From Perkinsus marinus ATCC 50983 (Eukaryota; Perkinsozoa; Perkinsida; Perkinsidae), in assembly GCF_000006405.1 (NCBI RefSeq), contig NW_003211409.1, forward strand, positions 358,867 through 422,866: DNA of 64,000 bases, given 5' to 3'. The position numbers and the translations under genes are program-made. Within the stretch, counting starts at the first letter, position 1. The number at the start of each line of letters is the position of its first letter. Shown piece by piece: positions 48,457 to 59,825 of this stretch. Under the pieces are notes generated by a model. The model searched no databases, had not been told where the DNA came from, and saw only the letters and a program-made list of their open reading frames with translations.

Positions 48457-49641
48457 TTAGTATCTTGAACTATCCTAGAACAAGTACGACAGGGAAAGAT
48501 ACGGATTAGGTCCGATATTATACCATACAGAGAATGCCAGCCAAGGACCATAGGGCTAATCTAGCTGTATTAAGACTAGCCCACCTCTGCTATAGGTCCA
48601 CCCTACCTGAACCTAGTCGTATCTTTCTGCTCGTGATGAACACCACAATTTTGCTAATTTCGGTCAGTTCTACTAGTTACGCGCGCGCCCAACCTCGCGA
48701 GTTCGTCCATGCCGGGGATCTAATGTGGCTCGGTTGACTGATTTCAACGGAAGATACTTTTGACAGGTAAAAAATCTCAACCCTTAATTTCAACTTGGGT
48801 TTTTCACGCATTCGCGTGGACTCCTCTCGGACCCGCTAGTAGAACTTCTTGCCATTTGGTCTTTGTCCTCTGCTGAGGAGATGGCCATCGAAGAAGTCCT
48901 GGGAGTGGGAGGTGTCTAAGGTGGCACTGCTATGCACACCGTCACTGAGTCGTTGCACCATCTTACTGATTGGGAGGCCAATTCGGATTGCTGGAGGCAG
49001 GAGATAATAGAAGAGCTGGGTATTGAACTCGGGTCAGTTGCATACGACCCGAGACCTCTATCTAGGCCGCCAAAATGCCCGGTGATATTGTAGAGAAGCA
49101 AGTCTCTGTGGGGAAGCGGCAGACTGAGTCAGACGATTCCAGCCTAAGGCCCAAGGCCGCATCCGACATGTTGACCCGTAGCTTTAACCTCTTCCCTCAA
49201 CTTGCTGTAATAACCGCCCATACTGGCCGGGTTGAATTTGAGGCCATGACACACCGAGCAAAGCCACCACAACTGATTCTGTTCCAGGCCGTGTCGGAAC
49301 ATTACATGTTTCACTTCCCCAGTTGAACTTGGCAGTTTTTTCACCGCATTATGAAAACTTTCACTCGATTTTGGGTAAAAATCTTCAAAAAAACCAACCG
49401 TAATTCCCAGAATTTCCTCGAATATTTTTACTGTCGGCAACATATGTAGTTTTCCATGAGCTTACTTCCCCTTCTGGATCCAGTCTCCAGCCAGTTCGCG
49501 TATCCTGGCGTATCTTAGGTTCAATCGAGTAAGATACGAGTAAGCCCCCCATGCGACACATTTTGTTACCTTGCTCTTGCACATGATATCTCCTATCCTC
49601 TCGAGCCTCCTATTGGATTGCGTTCCAGTGTTGCCACTACC
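48457..49641. other. Intergenic region with weak ORFs
   Basis: Head-to-head spacer between the zinc transporter and NUP98. A minus-strand candidate (about 49582 to 49144: RTGWRLDPEG..., then LCSVCHGLKFNPASMGG) is separated by an A+T-rich intron-like stretch (49325-49440). A plus-strand stretch near 48870-49070 (AIEEVLGVGG, VTESLHHLTDWEANS) is also open. Neither has a recognised family or firm splice pattern. Confidence 0.35.
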
Positions 49642-52600
49642 ATGCAGCGTTTTGTATTCCCTGCATTCCCCTTCCCTAGCATGTTCGGAGGGGGAGGAGG
49701 CGGACTATTTGGACAACAGCAGAGCTCACAAGCCGGTGGTCTCTTCGGCGGTGGCGGTCAGCCAGCTGGAGGTGGCCTCTTTGGTGGTCAACAGCAGCAA
49801 CAACAGGTAGTGTGGCAGATTCGCGATACCGTGCGGTATGTCCTGGGTTCTCAGGGTGGAGGTCTCTTTGGTAGCAGTCCTCAGCAGACAGCACAGGGGG
49901 GCGGCCTATTTGGTGGAGGCGGCGGCTTTGGCCAACAACAGCAACGACCAGCTGGTGGTCTTTTCGGAAGTGGTGCTTTCGGCCAACAGGTGGGTCACGA
50001 CTCTGCCACTGTATTGTGGGATGATACTCGTAACCGTAGTCCTCTGGGGGTGGTCTCTTCGGAGGAGGAGGAGGGGCCTTTGGGCAGCAGCAGCAGCAGC
50101 AGAACACTGGTGGAGGTCTCTTCGGACAACAACAACTAGCAGCAGCAGGTGGCGGCATGTTCGGCCAGCAACAGGTGACATGCACCATACCATTCCCTGA
50201 GTAACTACCGTCTAATTCAACAGAGCAGCGCTGGTGGTGGCCTCTTCGGTGGTGGTGGTACCGCCTTCGGAGGAGGAGGGGGCCAAGCAGCGGGCACCTC
50301 TCAAGTCAAGTACCAACAGGTCATCGACCACGACTCACGTCTGAAGGTAGTACTAGTAATACTACTACCACTGCTGTTATTCGATTCGAACCTTTGGCCA
50401 GCTCGTGTCGATAACCGCAATGGACGCCTACAAGGGCAAGTCGTTCGAAGAGTTACGGTATGAGGACTATGCCCAGGGTCGAGGGCCAGCCGGGGCCGCT
50501 GGGGCTGCTACTGGCATGCAGCAGCAGCCTACAAGTGGTAATGCTTGGCCCTCATTGCTCTGTAGGCAAACCGTATGGCAGGTGGCTTGTTCGGTGGTCA
50601 ACAGCAGCAGCAGCAATCTAGTGGCGGCCTCTTTGGAGGAGGGGGAGGAGGAGCCTTTGGGCAACCCCAACAGCAGAGTGGTAGTAACTCTCGGGTCCGT
50701 ATAGGGGCTATGATTTTCATATTGCCGTTTTTAGGTGGTGGCCTCTTCGGTGGTGGTATGCAGCAACAAAGCCAAGGAGGTCTCTTTGGACAAACACAGC
50801 AGAACACCGGAGGTGGTCTCTTTGGTGGTGGTGGTGGTGGTGGTGGTGGCCTCTTCGGTGGAGGTCAGCAAAGTTCGAGCCAAGGCGGTCTCTTCGGCGG
50901 CGGCGGTGGTGGTGGTCTCTTTGGTCAACAACAGTCCTCATCTCAAGGAGGTCTCTTTGGTGGTGGTGGCAGCGGCCTCTTCGGTGGTCAGCAGCAACAG
51001 AGTAGTCAAGGAGGCCTCTTCGGAGGGGGTGGAGGCGGAGGCTTGTTTGGCCAACAGCAGTCCTCACAAGGTGGTGGTCTCTTTGGTCAGCAGCAGTCGA
51101 GCCAGGGAGGTGGCCTCTTCGGTGGTGGTGGTGGTCTCTTTGGACAACAGTCCTCGGGTGGTGGTCTATTCGGAAGTACCCAGTCTAGTGGCGGTGGAGG
51201 CCTATTTGGGTCTTCACCTAATCCAGGAGGAGGTCTCTTCGGAGGTGGCGGCCAACAGTCCTCTGGTGGTGGCCTCTTCGGTGGTGGGCAGCAGTCAGCC
51301 GGCGGAGGTCTCTTCGGCGGAGGCCAACAGCAGTCAGCTGGTGGTGGTGGTCTTTTTGGCAGCGCTCAGAGTAGCAGTGGTGGTGGCCTATTCGGAGGCG
51401 GTGGTGGTGGCCTATTCGGCGGCGGACAGTCCTCGGGGGGTGGACTCTTCGGTGGAGGTCAACAGTCGTCTTCAGGCGGTGGCCTCTTCGGCGGCGGAGG
51501 AGGAGGCCTTTTTGGTGGGCAACAGAGTAGCAGTGGTGGAGGCCTCTTTGGTGGAGGTGGCGGTGGCGGCCTCTTCGGCAACAAACCAGCCTCTGGGGGC
51601 GGCCTTTTCGGCAATACGGCGTCCTCAGGAGGAGGCTTGTTTGGTCAGTCCTCTAGCGGTGGTGGTCTTTTCGGTGGTGGTGGTGGTGGTGGAGGCGGTC
51701 TCTTTGGTAGTTCAACTTCATCGTCTGGCGGTGGCCTCTTCGGTGGTGCCGCTGGAGGTGGTCTCTTTGGTGGCAGTACGAGCACTGGTGGAGGCCTATT
51801 TGGCTCCTCTCAACCCCAAGGGGGTGGTGGCCTCTTCGGTGGCGGTCAGCAACAACAACAGGCTAGCGTACAGCCGCTGTCCACACCAGCGTCCCTGCCC
51901 GCCCCTCCCCGGCCCAGCGGATTGCTCCTACCAAAGGAAGTCGATAAGAGCCTAGCAGCGTATCTTTGGAAGGAGGAGCCCAGGAGCCATGCCCCGCCCC
52001 CTCCTATGACTAACGGCGGCAGTCCCCAGACCCCACCAACGTCCTCAAGGTCGCCCGGTCTGTCCCCTCGCAGTGACAGGTACTATTTTAGTCCCCTTTG
52101 ATATGGCATAAACTGCTGTTGTTTGGTTCAGACTCTCGCTTCCTGGCGCAGCGTTCGGTGGTGTCCCGCCATCACCTGTGAATCCATCGTCGATGAGACA
52201 CCTCTATCTCCGGGGAAGTGGCAATCCCTCATCCCCCAGTGCGGACCATGTGCTCACTCCACGTAGTGCCATGACTCCCAGAGCGGCTACTGGTCGCGCC
52301 AGCACGATCAGTGGTGGGTTCTGTCATGTAGATGCCCCCTTTGTATTGGTCCTCTCGGTCAGGTGGTGGCAGCACCAACCTCCTGCTCGACGACGGTACC
52401 CTTCCCCTACGGAACCCCGACGCTCTTGGTTCTAGCTTCGTGGCCTTGGCTGAGTAAGTGTCACTTGTCACAACTACTGCCGATTCCCTCCTATTCAGGC
52501 ACCACCACCGTCCCTCTACACTGCTCGGCAGTCCGAGCCTAGAATACGGCTCTATGACGTCCCCTAGGAGATCCCCACCATCCGAGCTCGTCTCATCCTC

Positions 52601-53434
52601 GGTTGATCACGAGCTGGACGTCGTCATCACGCGCCCCGGCGTCATGTAAGTGTGCCCATTACAGAGGACATGGCACTCCGTTGGCTCAGCAGATACTCGT
52701 CTTGTGAACGACGCTCCTTGTCGGCTGATCGTCGGCGGTCCTCGAGTGCGGCTTCGGCGAGGCTACGAGAACCAGCGCCCCGGAATATGGTGCCCAAGCT
52801 TGATGACCCCAATATGTGGTACGTGACGAGACCAGACCATCAACCATCCGAGATTACTCGATCTCAGGATCCGGCCGTCCCTCGACGCCCTCTCGATGAT
52901 GAGCGAAGCTGAACTTGCCCGTGTCGACAACTTGACTATTGGCCACTACTCCTACGGCAAGATAACGTGGCCTGGTGAGTCCTCACTACAGCACTTATTA
53001 TCACAGTGTTTTCATAAATGACAGGCCTCACTGATGTTCGCTACTTGTCGGTAGACGACACTGTAAAGTTTACATTATCAGGCGTTGCTGTCTTTCTAGA
53101 CGATTCGGGTAGGCGTCTCGAAGTACTCTGAGCGTCCGTAATTTGGTCGTGTCTGTAGCTCGCCCCCCGATTGGTAAGGGCCTCAATAAGCCGGCTATAG
53201 TAGAGTTGTACGTGAAGCCGAAGAATGCCAAGAGAGCGCGGCAACAGCCTGAGAAGGTTGGTGGACTCCTTCCATGTGTGTCACTAGATTGGTCTTCGTT
53301 TTCAGTACATTAATCGTATGCGCCAATTGACTGAGGAGCTTAACGCCGCTACATTCCTGTCGTATGATTTGGAGACTTGGCGGTTTAAGGTTGACAATTT
53401 CGGTAGAGGGCCGGATGACGGCCCAGTCCGGTAA
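49642..53434 (+). CDS. NUP98: Nucleoporin NUP98 (GLFG type)
   Basis: The start at 49642 gives [20 protein letters not shown] repeats follow, with more than 50 copies of GGGLFGG-type units between about 49690 and 51850 and Q/S-rich spacers. Within the first third is a GLEBS-like motif, [14 protein letters not shown] spliced to [20 protein letters not shown] (about 50410-50470), the site that binds GLE2/RAE1. A disordered Ser/Pro/Arg linker runs 51900-52900. The C-terminal NUP98 domain reads [73 protein letters not shown] and [16 protein letters not shown], ending at 53434. It forms the permeability barrier of the nuclear pore. The autoproteolysis site HF|S of other NUP98s reads NFG here, and no NUP96 is fused downstream. 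Confidence 0.95.
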
Positions 53435-53667
53435 CCGGTTCTACTAATAATGACAAAATGACTGACTGACTAACGCTGCTATTGCTACGTACATATATGT
53501 ATCTCTTAAAAGTAAGAGTTGTGTTATTACTAGTTGATAGAAGTGTACTTCTCGCGACGATAGAAAAGAGCATGTTAATATTCACCATTGTTCTCGTTAT
53601 ATGTTCAACACTTGTACAACTCTACCACCATACTTCCGTAAAACATGCAAATCAAAGACAGCACACT

Positions 53668-55385
53668 CTAGATGATGAATGATTCACTGTACATATTACG
53701 GGACTCGTCTGATGAGGAAGGTATCTCATCCAAGTCAATCACGGTAGTGTCACAATGATGCCGTCGAGGGGAGGGAGCAGCGGTCGATGGAGTAGAGGAC
53801 TCCCCCATACTCTTCCTCGCTCGCTTCGGGCCGGGTGTCCAAGGGAATTCCAACAGTGTCGCTTGCCGTTTCCCACGTTCGGCCGTCTGGGTGGCGGTGC
53901 CTCCGATGCGATCGAGTCTGTTTTTAATGTTATCGACGCGAGCCGGGTTGTAGTCCAACCGATGCACAAGGAGGTCAGCGAGAGCATCCACGTTCATCTT
54001 TGATCGGGGAAAAATTTCATCAGTGGTGAGCGGATTGAGGAAAAGTTCTTTCGCTTCTCGGTACGCCCAACCGGATGGTGCTTTGTAGGTCTTCGAACCC
54101 TCTATAGCGGTGATAATGGACGTGATGCTGCCGTGCTTAAGGAGGAGGCCATAGGCTCGAGTGGGACCGATCTTGGGGATGCTCGGGCAGTAGTCACAGC
54201 CACAGAGAATGGCCAGCTCAGCCAAGCCCTCAGCGGTCAGACTCAGACTGTCAAGAACCACGTCTCGTGATATCTCTCGAACGTAGTTATTGGGGACCTC
54301 CTTCGATCGAGAATCTACAGAGCATGCAAGTGGGTGATAGACTTACATGGTCTACTACTACTGTTCTGCTCGAGACGATGCAATGTGTTGGACAGATTTT
54401 TGAGGACTATCGGAGCACCGAACACGACTGCATCGATGTCCTCTGTTGAGACGGCATCGGCCTTGCCTTCCTTACACAAACGGACACAGGTCGCCTCCGC
54501 CTGAGGTGCGGCAATGAGAGCTCAGCGAGGGAGAACCGCTACTTCTGCTGGTGCTAAGACGTATTCACAGCCGAGATGCTTCACAACGTCAACAACATAT
54601 TCCTCCTCCTGACTAAGGCGACGGAAGCATCGGACCGGAGGAGACAGCAATTGCGGTAGTGGCCGCGAGACCCCCAACAATGGCAAACTCCTAAGCATTG
54701 AAAATCTCAGCGCTGCAATCGCCACCCTACATGATCGTACGCTGGGGTAGCCATCGCCTTGGTAGTCGCAGGAGAGTCCGAGCCGCCGAAGTCCAGTCTC
54801 CTGACTATACTCGGGTACACTGGACACTGCTGGCTCGATGGGTTAGTAGAGGCGGGTGAACTACCAGGCGTTTCAATCTACGATCGATGTCAATCTCCAT
54901 TGAGACCGACCTGGAGGGAGCCTCTGAAGCCGGCATGGACGTTTCCGCGGGAGTCGACGCAGTTTTCTTATACTTCATGGCCTGTACGCGCCTCTCCTTG
55001 AGGCAGTCGTATTTCATAGCAGGGGGGTGGCCGTCAAACACGAAGATGGGCCGGATACCTGAGCCCAATATTGATACCACTCCCCGCTGTACTCGCCTCA
55101 CCCAGCTCGAGCATTTTGATGGTTCGGTGTAGGAAGCCATGGACTCCGGAAGTGCACACACCTTCGCTGTTGGTGAGCATCTTATCTTCATAACGGATCT
55201 TGGTCTTGAACTGACGACGACCAACTCTGCTGTCATTCCCAGTGGCGACTCAATGAGGTCACCTGATACATCCAAATGGAGGCATCTATGGCCAGCCTCT
55301 TCCCCGCAAACTCTTCTGGTCGACACTCCCGGATCGCCGACGGGGCCTGAGCCTTCAGAAAGTCATAGAGTCCCTTGATGCCCAT
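53668..55385 (-). CDS. FEN1: Flap endonuclease 1 (FEN1)
   Basis: This structure-specific nuclease removes 5' flaps in Okazaki-fragment maturation and long-patch base-excision repair. The start at 55385 gives MGIKGLYDFLKAQAPSAIR, the N-terminal XPG motif with initiator Met-Gly essential for activity. Metal-site segments are present in order: KRLAIDASIWMYQ (Asp), FVFDGHPPAMK (Asp), APCEAEATC-like and DAVSTEDIDAVVFG (Glu/Asp), and LCGCDYCPSIPKIGP (Asp plus helix-hairpin-helix). The tail has QATLLEFPW, which fits a PCNA-binding PIP box, followed by a basic patch and an acidic end. Introns are short. Length (about 400 residues) is typical. The neighbours are NUP98 on the plus strand and ATG101 upstream on the same strand. 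Confidence 0.93.
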
Positions 55386-55528
55386 CTATACTATAGTTCC
55401 TATAGTAAATGACCTACTACAGCTAAACACTCCCCGCCCGAGCATCACAACGCAACAATCACGTTCACTTGGTCAGATGTCAACTATGTCGGTTACAACG
55501 TGATGATACAGCCAAGACGTACTCATCA

Positions 55529-56430
55529 TCATACTATGCTAGGAAGGTGTCGAACTTGCTGGGCTAAGATGGCCCTCGGTGACCATCCTCCTGAAAGGAG
55601 GAAGAGGAAGAGTATTCGATCATTCCACAACGATATGTCCCTACCCGATGGACTCCGGTGCCGTGCAGAGGAGTCTTCCGTAACTTTATTATTAATTTCA
55701 AAATCGTAACAACTCCGACTGCCGGCCACACCTGGCTTGGGCAGCTGCACTCGACTGGACTTTAGCATCCTCTGACAGATGTACCATACAACGCTTGAGG
55801 CCACATCGCCGCTTCTGATCGCCGCCTTAACCTCTCTGGTCACCCCTTGGCTGGGGTGACTCGGTGCCACCACTTGAACCGGAATCGTCCACTGCTCGAA
55901 TAGTTCGCGGTTGTCTGATACTCCCGAGAGGAAGTCAGCGATGACGTTGAACGTCCAAGAGCCGGCAGGGGCCGCCGTGGCAGCCCCGCCCATGGGACTA
56001 CGATGCTTTGGTACGAAGAAGGAGAGCACTATAGAGGCCTTCCGCTCGGGGCGCCTCTCCAGAAACCGACAGAATTCTTGCAAGGCTACTCTCACGGTCT
56101 TGTCAACATGCGGATCGTCAGACTTAGACTGAAATGGAATGGTTTACAACGGACGAGCAGGGCCACGGACTACGTAGTGAATATCGATAACCTCACTCGA
56201 AACGGTAATAGGTTCTACACAGCTCTGGCCTCCTATACTACGCCCCAGCAGAATTGTATGGAGAACCTGAGCGATATAGTCGGCAGCCGAACAGATGATA
56301 CGGCCATCACCGCTGATAATGCTTCCTTCACATGGCCCATAGGGAGCTGCATCTCAGGGCACAGATGGTATTCAACCGCCGCTGAGGCCCGACGGATCGC
56401 ACTGCTACTCGATGACATTGTTACGGCCAA
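55529..56430 (-). CDS. ATG101: Autophagy-related protein 101 (HORMA)
   Basis: A start at 56430 or 56418 is likely. Exons read QLPMGHVKEALSA, then across a 45-bp intron VLHTILLGRSIGG, then PITVSSEVIDIHYVV, then VRVALQEFCRFLERRPE, IVLSFFVPKH, SWTFNVIADFLSG, TIPVQVVAPSHPSQGVTR, SVVWYICQRMLKSSRVQL and PKPGVAGSRSCYDFEI. This tracks ATG101 from the 'VEEAMLAVLHTVLLHRSTG' helix through the 'SLEFYxKK...W..W.V' strands to the 'LPKMP...YLYKI' region. ATG101 is a one-domain HORMA protein that pairs with ATG13 in the ULK/Atg1 initiation complex. The classic WF finger appears as the shorter SWTF. The C-terminal residues after CYDFEI may belong to a different splice form. Confidence 0.8.
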
Positions 56431-56643
56431 CTTGCCAGCAGCTACTGTAGACTACCATCATCAACGCAATACCACTGTAGAGGCTGATGACGGTCATAAC
56501 GACCATGACGGAACAACCCGTAGAGATGTAGTAAGGACGATGAACTGTCCAGAGAGAGGTCGAACACATTAACCATTCATAAATGATTCAACTCTAACAA
56601 TGCTACGACTATGTTGAACCTCACAATTGGAGATTAATACTCT

Positions 56644-57639
56644 TTAATAGAAATTATACTTTCCCGGGATGAGGCTTGAATGATGTTGAGCACTCGACTG
56701 CCAGAACCCATTGTGCCCAGCGGCACCGACAAATGTGGACGGCTGGCCATCGTCCACTCCCGTCTCGAAAAAAACCGATCCATACTGAGACGAACGAGGA
56801 AAGTCAGAGGGTTGTGAGACAGATCCGAGCGGTCGACTTTGATGAAAAGTCGGCAAATGATTGTTCCCATTATCGATAACCCTGGGAAGTGATTGATGGC
56901 AATTCACTCCCGGCAGGTCCCAAGTATGCATCCTACTTTGAGGATGATTCGTCACGTACGGAGTTATATCGCCCATAGATAGGTCACACGCTTGATGCGT
57001 TTGGGATGATGAAGTCTTAGATTTCAAAGACTCCCTCATCGAGTGAATAAGGTCACGGACCTCAGCTTCGGTCGCGTGATTGCTCTTGGCCCTGAGTAGC
57101 CGTCGACGGTCCTCTGTCGCCTCTGTGACGGTACGCCTGAGAGGACCATAGAAACGCCTCTTATTGACGTACACGGTCGAGACATAGCCACCAGAGTTTT
57201 TCCACACCCCAGGTGGTGCTGCATAGCCCTTCTTCCGACCAAGCTTAGACGAGCCATCCGATGGACCCACAGGACCACCGAACATTCCCGAGTCACTCAC
57301 ACTGTGTGGTCGCAAGGTTGGCAGAGGACCCACTGGGTGAGCGACCAAAGGCATGGTGTGGTTCGAAAGAGTCGAGCCGACGGACGGATAATACAATGGT
57401 TGACCCTGTTGATGAGATACCGTGTGCACCTGCCCGTACTGGATATGTGACGGAGCTCGATAGTGATGATGAAGCTGTTGTTGAAACGTACCACCAAGTG
57501 GTCCTTGATGATACGGGTGAGCACGTTGTTGGAGACCAGGAAATTGATGATCATAATAAGGAAGACTCCTACTGCGGTCTATCTGTAATGGAGTACTATT
57601 CTGGAGGCCTGGTCTGTCGGAAGGCCAATGAAAATCCAT
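56644..57639 (-). CDS. Single AP2-domain DNA-binding protein
   Basis: A single-exon 331-codon frame starts MDFHWPSDRPGLQNST. The first 120 residues are Gln/His/Pro-rich and disordered. The domain (about residues 138-205) reads GYAAPPGVWKNSGGYVSTVY, VNKRRFYGPLRRTVTEATED and RRRLLRAKSNHATEAEVRD. It has the AP2 layout: three strands with GVW and R.F, then a helix with A.D.RR. This fits the alveolate ApiAP2/AP2-like transcription factors better than plant ERFs. A disordered tail follows. It is probably a sequence-specific transcription regulator. Lack of introns stands out against the intron-dense neighbours. Confidence 0.55.
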   Translation of the reverse strand: MDFHWPSDRPGLQNSTPLQIDRSRSLPYYDHQFPGLQQRAHPYHQGPLGGTFQQQLHHHYRAPSHIQYGQVHTVSHQQGQPLYYPSVGSTLSNHTMPLVAHPVGPLPTLRPHSVSDSGMFGGPVGPSDGSSKLGRKKGYAAPPGVWKNSGGYVSTVYVNKRRFYGPLRRTVTEATEDRRRLLRAKSNHATEAEVRDLIHSMRESLKSKTSSSQTHQACDLSMGDITPYVTNHPQSRMHTWDLPGVNCHQSLPRVIDNGNNHLPTFHQSRPLGSVSQPSDFPRSSQYGSVFFETGVDDGQPSTFVGAAGHNGFWQSSAQHHSSLIPGKYNFY

Positions 57640-58324
57640 CAGGTTAACTCAACTGCCTCAAAAGAACGACTCGACATAACTGCAACCAAAGAAGACTAGA
57701 GTGCGGACATCACTTCTCCTGCTACTACTAGCATGCTAAATGATACACATCGCGCAACATAAGTTCGACCAACTACAGCGATGTGGTCGAGGGCAGGGTT
57801 CTCGAGGCTCATAACCGTCCAAGTAAAGCGACTCCTGCCCAGGGTCGAATTCTCGACTGGTCCGACGGTCTATGAGCTCAGCCCGGCTCATTAGCTTGCG
57901 GAGTGGAGAGGATTACGCCTGGCTGATGATGCATCCCTACTAAAGTCAAGCTCACATGCCACCTCCACTTGGTGGTGTTCTCGAGCAGGGGAAATTCCAG
58001 CTTGATCGAAGTTCGCTCCGATAGCCTCAACCACGACGAGTACGGCAACTTCTGCAGGGGTACGAATCTACCTATTCAGCATCTACAAAGGAGATGAAGT
58101 ATCAATATCAACTGGGTTACCTCTCTATGCTATGACGAGGCACCTTGCATACCCAGTAGTAATGGCGCCATTGAGATATTATGAAACAACACTGAGTCGA
58201 CAGGATAGTGACAGGAACACATAAGCTCGACTGCGGCAGAGATAACACGTGATAACCATAACGCATGTCACTTAGTGAGATTCTTTCTGCCACTCTTGGC
58301 GGCAGCTCGGGTCGGCCTTCCCCC
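57640..58324. other. Intergenic region
   Basis: No gene is supported. Around 57795-57880, two imperfect copies of a GGGT(T/C)..TTCTCGA..CTCATA-type stretch occur 80 bp apart. No tRNA fold can be built from them. Confidence 0.45.
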
Positions 58325-59161
58325 CTACACATAACTCTGAGGCGACAATGGCGAACCGTTCGGACATACACTGGGTGCGACAGTCTCTGAGGTGCCCTGT
58401 TGGGCCATCTTCCCCTGGCTACTGCGCAGCATTCTAATCCTCTCGTTCATTTTATCATGGAACTCCGTAAAATTGATAGTGCTCTCCTGCCCGATCTCCA
58501 CACCATCACTCGAGGTCGTGCCGAAGATCTGTTTGATCTCATCGTCCAACCTAAGAGTACACAGCCGAGCCTTGGCAATGGTCAGAATAACGGCACCTCT
58601 CGCGACCGTGACGTACGAACAGAACCTCGAGGGTGTTCTCGACAGCGATCGCCCCCTTGAACGTCTTATCAAACCTGACTTGTAACGCGCCATATCACTC
58701 CAACAGCTCAGCGGTGTACATGAGGAACTCAACGAGAATGAACAGCCCTCTTGGCTCGAGTCCCGTCTTGTCAAACACACAACGTTGGTACATGACCAGG
58801 AACTCATCCCATGATACCGTACCGTCGAGGTCATCGTCCACTTCCCTATAAAGGGCACAGCTGGACAGAGAAGACAGAGAACAGGGCTCACCAGATGAAC
58901 TGCTCCACGTCGATTCTGGCAATTTTATATCCGACTCGGTGGAAGGCCGATATGATCTCTTCGTAATCGAGGATGTCGTCCTTCTTGGTGTCGATCCACG
59001 CGAAAACCCTCTTGAGAGCTTCTAGCTCAACCTATAGCCAACTCTCGATAAAACGCCGCTTGCCCCCCCCTCCCTTGAGAGCATACTGTGGTGACTTTAT
59101 TCTGACCAGCAGCGACCGTCGGGAGGTCGACCTTGGAGCCTGTCGCCGGTGAGCGGACCAT
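58325..59161 (-). CDS. Flagellar-type EF-hand protein
   Basis: The start at 59161 gives MVRSPATGSKVDLPTVAA. Exons read ALKRVFAWIDTKKDDILDYE with IISAFHRVGYKIARID, EVDDDLDGTVSWDEFLVMY, FDKTGLEPRGLFILVEFLM, FDKTFKGAIAVENTLEVLF with VRHGRE, and LDDEIKQIFG with INFTEFHDKMNERI. The last stretch is Gln/Ser-rich, ending QSYV at 58325. The segment DDDLDGTVSWDE is a canonical calcium-binding loop; the other loops are degenerate. The pattern DKTGLEP...VEFLMY...LYVRYGRE is shared by a group of axonemal EF-hand proteins of protists. Together with the docking-type coiled-coil gene it indicates a motile flagellate stage. Introns are short and in phase. Confidence 0.72.
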
Positions 59162-59825
59162 CTCAACTGGGCGCAATGAACGTTAACTACTGACCCGCTG
59201 AGGCCGGTCAAGCTCGGCTGTGCCTTGGCCCACCGCGAAGAGCCCTCAAGATGTGATAGAGTCAGCTAAGAGTGCAGGAGGTTGACCGAACCATCCAGGA
59301 CTTCACCCAAGGCGGACAGAACAAGGCAGACCGGTCCATACCACACACCTCTGTGAGCACGAGGGAACCCTAGCGCGAGATAAGGACTAGCTACTGATGT
59401 CAATGTGCATGCGTGCAACGAGCTCACATTTCATGTACGCGTGTACAGAAGCGCTGAGTCGCCAGCTAATGCCTTCAGCTATTTTCCAGTCGTTAATAAT
59501 CTCATCATCTATTGTTATACTCAGAGCGAGTCATTCGAACCCTCTTATATCGAAAATACATCGCGCTAGTACACTGACTAGTTACTTTATGAATAACCCA
59601 GTATTCACGAACAACGCGCGGCCCGCACAAGGGGATCTTTTATGGGAAGAGGGCACGACAGTCACCCTCCTTCTGAGCCGCCGCCTACGCTCACCATTTT
59701 TAATTCATCCATTACACGACATCGCATCCGGTGACAGAGACTTTCGAGATGAAATCAGTGTGGTATGGGAATTTCCAGGCGAGTCAACGACCGCGAGAAT
59801 CAGGGCCCAAGACCCACTAAGACGG
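59162..59825. other. Intergenic region with one plus-strand ORF
   Basis: A 145-codon open frame on the plus strand (59397-59834) shows no recognised domain and no splice continuation, so I do not call it a gene. Confidence 0.4.

Noticed and set aside
49676-51067. Long minus-strand and alternate-frame ORFs rich in Pro/Cys/His or Val/Ser within the GLFG region
   Set aside because: They are shadows of the highly regular GGTGGTCTCTTCGGT-type repeat of NUP98. They lack starts, splice context and any folded domain.
50735-51955. 406-codon plus-strand ORF in an alternate frame of NUP98
   Set aside because: Low-complexity Val/Ser translation of the same DNA repeat. Overprinting has no support.
56003-56572. 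189-codon plus-strand ORF
   Set aside because: It is antisense to the ATG101 exons, which have family similarity and in-phase introns.
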